From Aeromonas eucrenophila (GTDB taxonomy: Bacteria; Pseudomonadota; Gammaproteobacteria; Enterobacterales; Aeromonadaceae): a DNA stretch of 64,000 nt. Position numbers and translations under genes: made by a program. Positions 58,647 to 64,000 of the stretch are shown here, in pieces. The stretch spans positions 46,924 to 110,923 of the forward strand of contig NZ_CDDF01000005.1 of NCBI RefSeq assembly GCF_000819865.1, written 5' to 3'. Below the pieces are notes generated by a model. That model made no database searches. It saw nothing but the letters and a program-made list of their open reading frames with translations, and had not been told where the DNA came from. Every line of letters starts with the position of its first letter. Within the stretch, counting starts at the first letter, position 1.

Positions 58647-59438
58647 GTGATCGACCAGACTGCCATCATTCACGATACCGCTATCGTCCATGAGTCTGCC
58701 GTGATCGGCAAAGGGGTGGAAATCGGCCCCTTTTCCGTCATTGGTGCCGAGGTGGAAATCGGTGACAACACCTGGGTCGGCTCCCACGTGTTGATCAAGG
58801 GCCCGACCAAGATAGGTCGCGGCAACAAGATCTTCCAGCACAGCTCCATCGGTGAGGATTGCCAGGACAAGAAGTACGCCGGTGAGCGCACCTTCCTCGA
58901 GATCGGCGACAACAACGTGTTTCGCGAGAACTGCACAGTGCACCGTGGCACCACTCAGGACCAGAGCCTGACCAAGGTGGGCAGCGGCAACCTGTTCATG
59001 GTCAACGTGCACGTGGCCCACGACTGCATCATCGGTGACAACTGCATCTTCGCCAACAACGCGACCCTGGCGGGTCACGTGGTGATCGGCGATTTCGTCA
59101 TCTTCGGCGGACTCTCCGCCATTCACCAGTTCGGTCGCGTCGGCTCCCACGCCTTTGTCGGTGGCTGCGCCGCCCTGAACAAGGACGTGCCACCCTACGT
59201 GATGGCCGCTGGCAACTACGCCAAACCGTTCGGGGTGAACTCCGAAGGGCTGCGTCGCCGTGGCTACAGTCCGGAAGCGATTTCTGCTGTCAAACGCGCC
59301 TATAAAGAGATCTTCCGCTCCGGCAAGACCATCGAAGAGGTGCTGCCCGTGCTGATCGAGATGGCCGCCAGCGAACCTGCTGTGCAGCTCTATGTCGATT
59401 TCCTCAAAGACAACGAGCGCGGGATCATCCGTGCCTGA
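58647..59438 (+). CDS. lpxA: UDP-N-acetylglucosamine acyltransferase LpxA
   Basis: A 263-residue first enzyme of lipid A synthesis, a left-handed beta-helix trimer. Catalytic His125 is in NVHVAHDC at the E. coli position. Gly173, the hydrocarbon ruler residue, is conserved (AFVGGC), predicting use of a C14 3-hydroxyacyl chain as in E. coli. The start is GTG 58647 with GAGG eight bases upstream, two bases after fabZ. It overlaps lpxB by eight bases. Confidence 0.97.
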   Translation: MIDQTAIIHDTAIVHESAVIGKGVEIGPFSVIGAEVEIGDNTWVGSHVLIKGPTKIGRGNKIFQHSSIGEDCQDKKYAGERTFLEIGDNNVFRENCTVHRGTTQDQSLTKVGSGNLFMVNVHVAHDCIIGDNCIFANNATLAGHVVIGDFVIFGGLSAIHQFGRVGSHAFVGGCAALNKDVPPYVMAAGNYAKPFGVNSEGLRRRGYSPEAISAVKRAYKEIFRSGKTIEEVLPVLIEMAASEPAVQLYVDFLKDNERGIIRA

Positions 59439-60570
59439 TCCCATCCGCATCGGCATCGTCGCCGGAGAGACCTCCGGCGACATCCTGGCCGCCGGCCTGG
59501 TACGCGAGCTCAAGGCCCGCTACCCGGATGCACGGTTTGAAGGCATTGCCGGACCGCGGATGCAGGCGCTCGGCGTCAAGGCCCTGTTCGAGATGGAAGA
59601 GCTTTCCGTCATGGGTATCAGCGAGGTGCTGGGTCGTCTGCCCCGCATCCTGCAGGTGCGCCGCGAACTGTTGCGCCATTTTATTGCGAATCCACCCGAT
59701 ATCTTCATCGGGGTGGATGCACCTGATTTCAATATCGGGGTGGAGCTCAAGCTGCGCCGCGCCGGTATCAAGACGGTTCACTACGTCAGCCCCTCGGTCT
59801 GGGCCTGGCGGCAGAGCCGCATTCACAAGATCAAGGCCGCCACCGACATGGTGCTCGCCTTCCTGCCGTTCGAGAAAGCCTTCTACGACAGATTCGATGC
59901 ACCCTGCCGCTTCGTCGGCCACACCATGGCCGATGCCATCCCGCTCGAGCCGGATCAGGCTGCGGTGCGCAAAGAGCTGGGCATAGACCCCTCCCGCCGC
60001 TGGCTGGCGATCTTGCCGGGCAGCCGCAGCGCCGAGGTGGGCTTCATGTCGCCTGTGTTCCTCGAGGCCTGCAAGCACCTGACGGTGCACTGCCCGGATC
60101 TCGGCTTCATCGTGCCGCTCGTCAACCAACAGCGCCGCGAGCAGTTCCTGCAGATCAAGGCCGAGGTGGCACCGGATCTCGAGATGGTGATGCTCGATGG
60201 TCAGGGCCGCGAGGCCATGATCGCCGCCGACGTGGTGATGCTGGCGTCCGGCACGGCGGCGCTGGAAGCCATGCTGGTGAAAAAACCCATGGTGGTGGGC
60301 TACAAACTCAAGCCGTTCAGCTATTGGCTTGCCCAGTGGTTGGTGAAGACGGAATACGTCTCCCTGCCCAATTTGCTGGCAGACCAGATGCTGGTGCCCG
60401 AGCTCATCCAGCACGAGTGCACTCCCTGCAATCTGGTGGAGGAGGTGAGCAAGTTGCTGGATCACGACAACAGTGAACTCATCGCCACCTTCACCAGGCT
60501 GCACAAGAGCATTCGTTGCAACGCCGATGTGCAGGCCGCCGAAGCGGTGGCCGAGCTGCTCGGCAGATAG
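59431..60570 (+). CDS. lpxB: Lipid A disaccharide synthase
   Basis: A 379-residue GT19-family enzyme joining UDP-diacylglucosamine and lipid X. It has [18 protein letters not shown] at the N-terminus, [21 protein letters not shown] and [10 protein letters not shown]. The start is GTG 59431, inside the end of lpxA (eight-base overlap), so it is coupled. A hairpin with T-run follows before rnhB. Confidence 0.97.
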   Translation: MPDPIRIGIVAGETSGDILAAGLVRELKARYPDARFEGIAGPRMQALGVKALFEMEELSVMGISEVLGRLPRILQVRRELLRHFIANPPDIFIGVDAPDFNIGVELKLRRAGIKTVHYVSPSVWAWRQSRIHKIKAATDMVLAFLPFEKAFYDRFDAPCRFVGHTMADAIPLEPDQAAVRKELGIDPSRRWLAILPGSRSAEVGFMSPVFLEACKHLTVHCPDLGFIVPLVNQQRREQFLQIKAEVAPDLEMVMLDGQGREAMIAADVVMLASGTAALEAMLVKKPMVVGYKLKPFSYWLAQWLVKTEYVSLPNLLADQMLVPELIQHECTPCNLVEEVSKLLDHDNSELIATFTRLHKSIRCNADVQAAEAVAELLGR

Positions 60571-60612
60571 GTGTGGCGACAGGTACGCCCGCGGCGTTAG
60601 GTTGTGCTGACA

Positions 60613-60634
60613 CTGGCCCTGCGGGGCCGGTTTT
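60613..60634 (+). terminator. Terminator-like hairpin between lpxB and rnhB
   Basis: CTGGCCC-TGCG-GGGCCGG followed by TTTT, 43 bases after the lpxB stop and 17 bases before the rnhB ATG. It probably lowers rnhB-dnaE expression from the lipid A promoter. Confidence 0.6.
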
Positions 60635-60650
60635 GATTCAAGGCGTTGAT

Positions 60651-61240
60651 ATGCAAATCGATATTCCGCAAGACAAGCTGGTAGCCGGGGTTGACGAGGT
60701 GGGCCGTGGCCCCCTGGTGGGGGACGTGGTCACCGCCGCCGTGATCCTGGATCCCGCCAACCCCATCATGGGGCTAGCCGATTCCAAGAAACTCTCCGAG
60801 AAGAAGCGCCTCGCGCTGTTTGACGAGATCAAGGAAAAGGCGCTGGCCTGGGCCATAGGCCGGGCCAGCCCGGATGAGATCGACGAGCTGAACATCCTGC
60901 ACGCCACTATGCTGGCGATGCAGCGCGCCGTGGCGGGTCTCGCCATCGTCCCCGAGCTGGTCTTTATCGATGGCAACCGCTGCCCTGCCTTGCCGATGGA
61001 GGCCCGTGCCGTGGTCAAGGGCGACAGCCTGGTGGCCGCCATCAGCGCCGCCTCCATCCTCGCCAAGGTGACCCGGGATGCCGAGATGACCGAGCTGGAT
61101 GGCCGTCATCCCGACTACGGCTTCGCCCGCCACAAGGGGTATCCGACCGCGGAGCACCTCGCCATCCTGGCCGAGCGCGGCCCCCTGCCCGAGTATCGTA
61201 AAAGCTTCAAACCGGTGCGCCGTGCGCTGGGGATCGAATA

Positions 61241-61241
<1 letters not shown>
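60651..61241 (+). CDS. rnhB: Ribonuclease HII
   Basis: A 196-residue enzyme that removes ribonucleotides from DNA. Active-site Asp15-Glu16 lie in [11 protein letters not shown]; further acidic residues lie in VFIDGN and in the second half. The C-terminal [14 protein letters not shown] is conserved. ATG 60651 has AAGGCG upstream. Its TAA overlaps the dnaE ATG by one base (TAATG). Confidence 0.96.

Positions 61242-64000
<2,759 letters not shown>

Overview
This is a chromosomal window from a gamma-proteobacterium, almost certainly an Aeromonas species. The evidence is about 60% GC, uniformly high-GC codon use, a complete Na+-NQR operon with its maturation genes, Enterobacteria/Vibrio-type core neighbourhoods (yajG-ampG-bolA, gcvA-ygdD-rlmM, queF/syd, yqcC-truC-yqcA, yaeH-dapD-glnD-map / rpsB-tsf-pyrH-frr-uppS-cdsA-dxr-rseP-bamA-skp-lpxD-fabZ-lpxA-lpxB-rnhB-dnaE) and several small families typical of Vibrionales/Aeromonadales (DUF2310, DUF2789, DUF3301, DUF3549). 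I see no prophage, insertion sequence, integrase, CRISPR array, tRNA or rRNA. The window is mostly housekeeping DNA, and the interest lies in gene boundaries and regulation. Species assignment is inference; nothing was searched.

Layout. 1-6.1 kb: the end of yajQ, then a leftward block (rlmG, yajG, ppiA, a small unknown, ampG, tsx) for muropeptide recycling, periplasmic folding and nucleoside uptake, with bolA divergent. 6.5-13.7 kb: nqrABCDEF-apbE-nqrM, the sodium-pumping NADH:quinone oxidoreductase with its flavin transferase and iron-delivery factor. 13.7-17.3 kb: a small secreted protein, the SOS polymerase dinB and a chemoreceptor. 17.6-21 kb: gcvA, an alpha/beta hydrolase, ygdD and rlmM. 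21-25 kb: a secreted unknown, an NAD-type isocitrate dehydrogenase, xni and ppnN. 25-29.1 kb: a diguanylate cyclase preceded by a membrane TPR protein with a decayed GGDEF-like domain. 29.4-35.9 kb: queF, syd, a run of small conserved proteins, yqcC, truC and yqcA. 36-40.6 kb: lamB, malM, ptsG. 40.8-46 kb: yaeH, dapD, glnD, map, all leftward. 46.4-64 kb: the rightward translation and envelope-biogenesis run from rpsB to dnaE, cut by the window end.

The most unusual pattern is repeated tandem duplication of gene ends. The 3' ends of rlmM (75-76 bp period, three extra copies, the last partial), queF (about four degenerate copies counting the gene end) and dapD (one extra copy with its terminator) are copied just downstream of the intact gene. 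The 5' end of dxr, including its ribosome binding site, is copied just upstream and forms a 22-codon reading frame coupled by TGATG junctions to both cdsA and dxr. A second 26-codon frame couples dxr to rseP. The copies differ in divergence, suggesting different ages of one recurrent process.

Regulatory signals readable here include a CRP site at about -70 for tsx, a class II CRP site at -41.5 for lamB, a LexA box four bases before the dinB ATG (implying a leaderless mRNA), a well-matched FliA promoter before the chemoreceptor, an S2-type leader before rpsB, and a textbook intrinsic terminator built into the signal-peptide codons of apbE.
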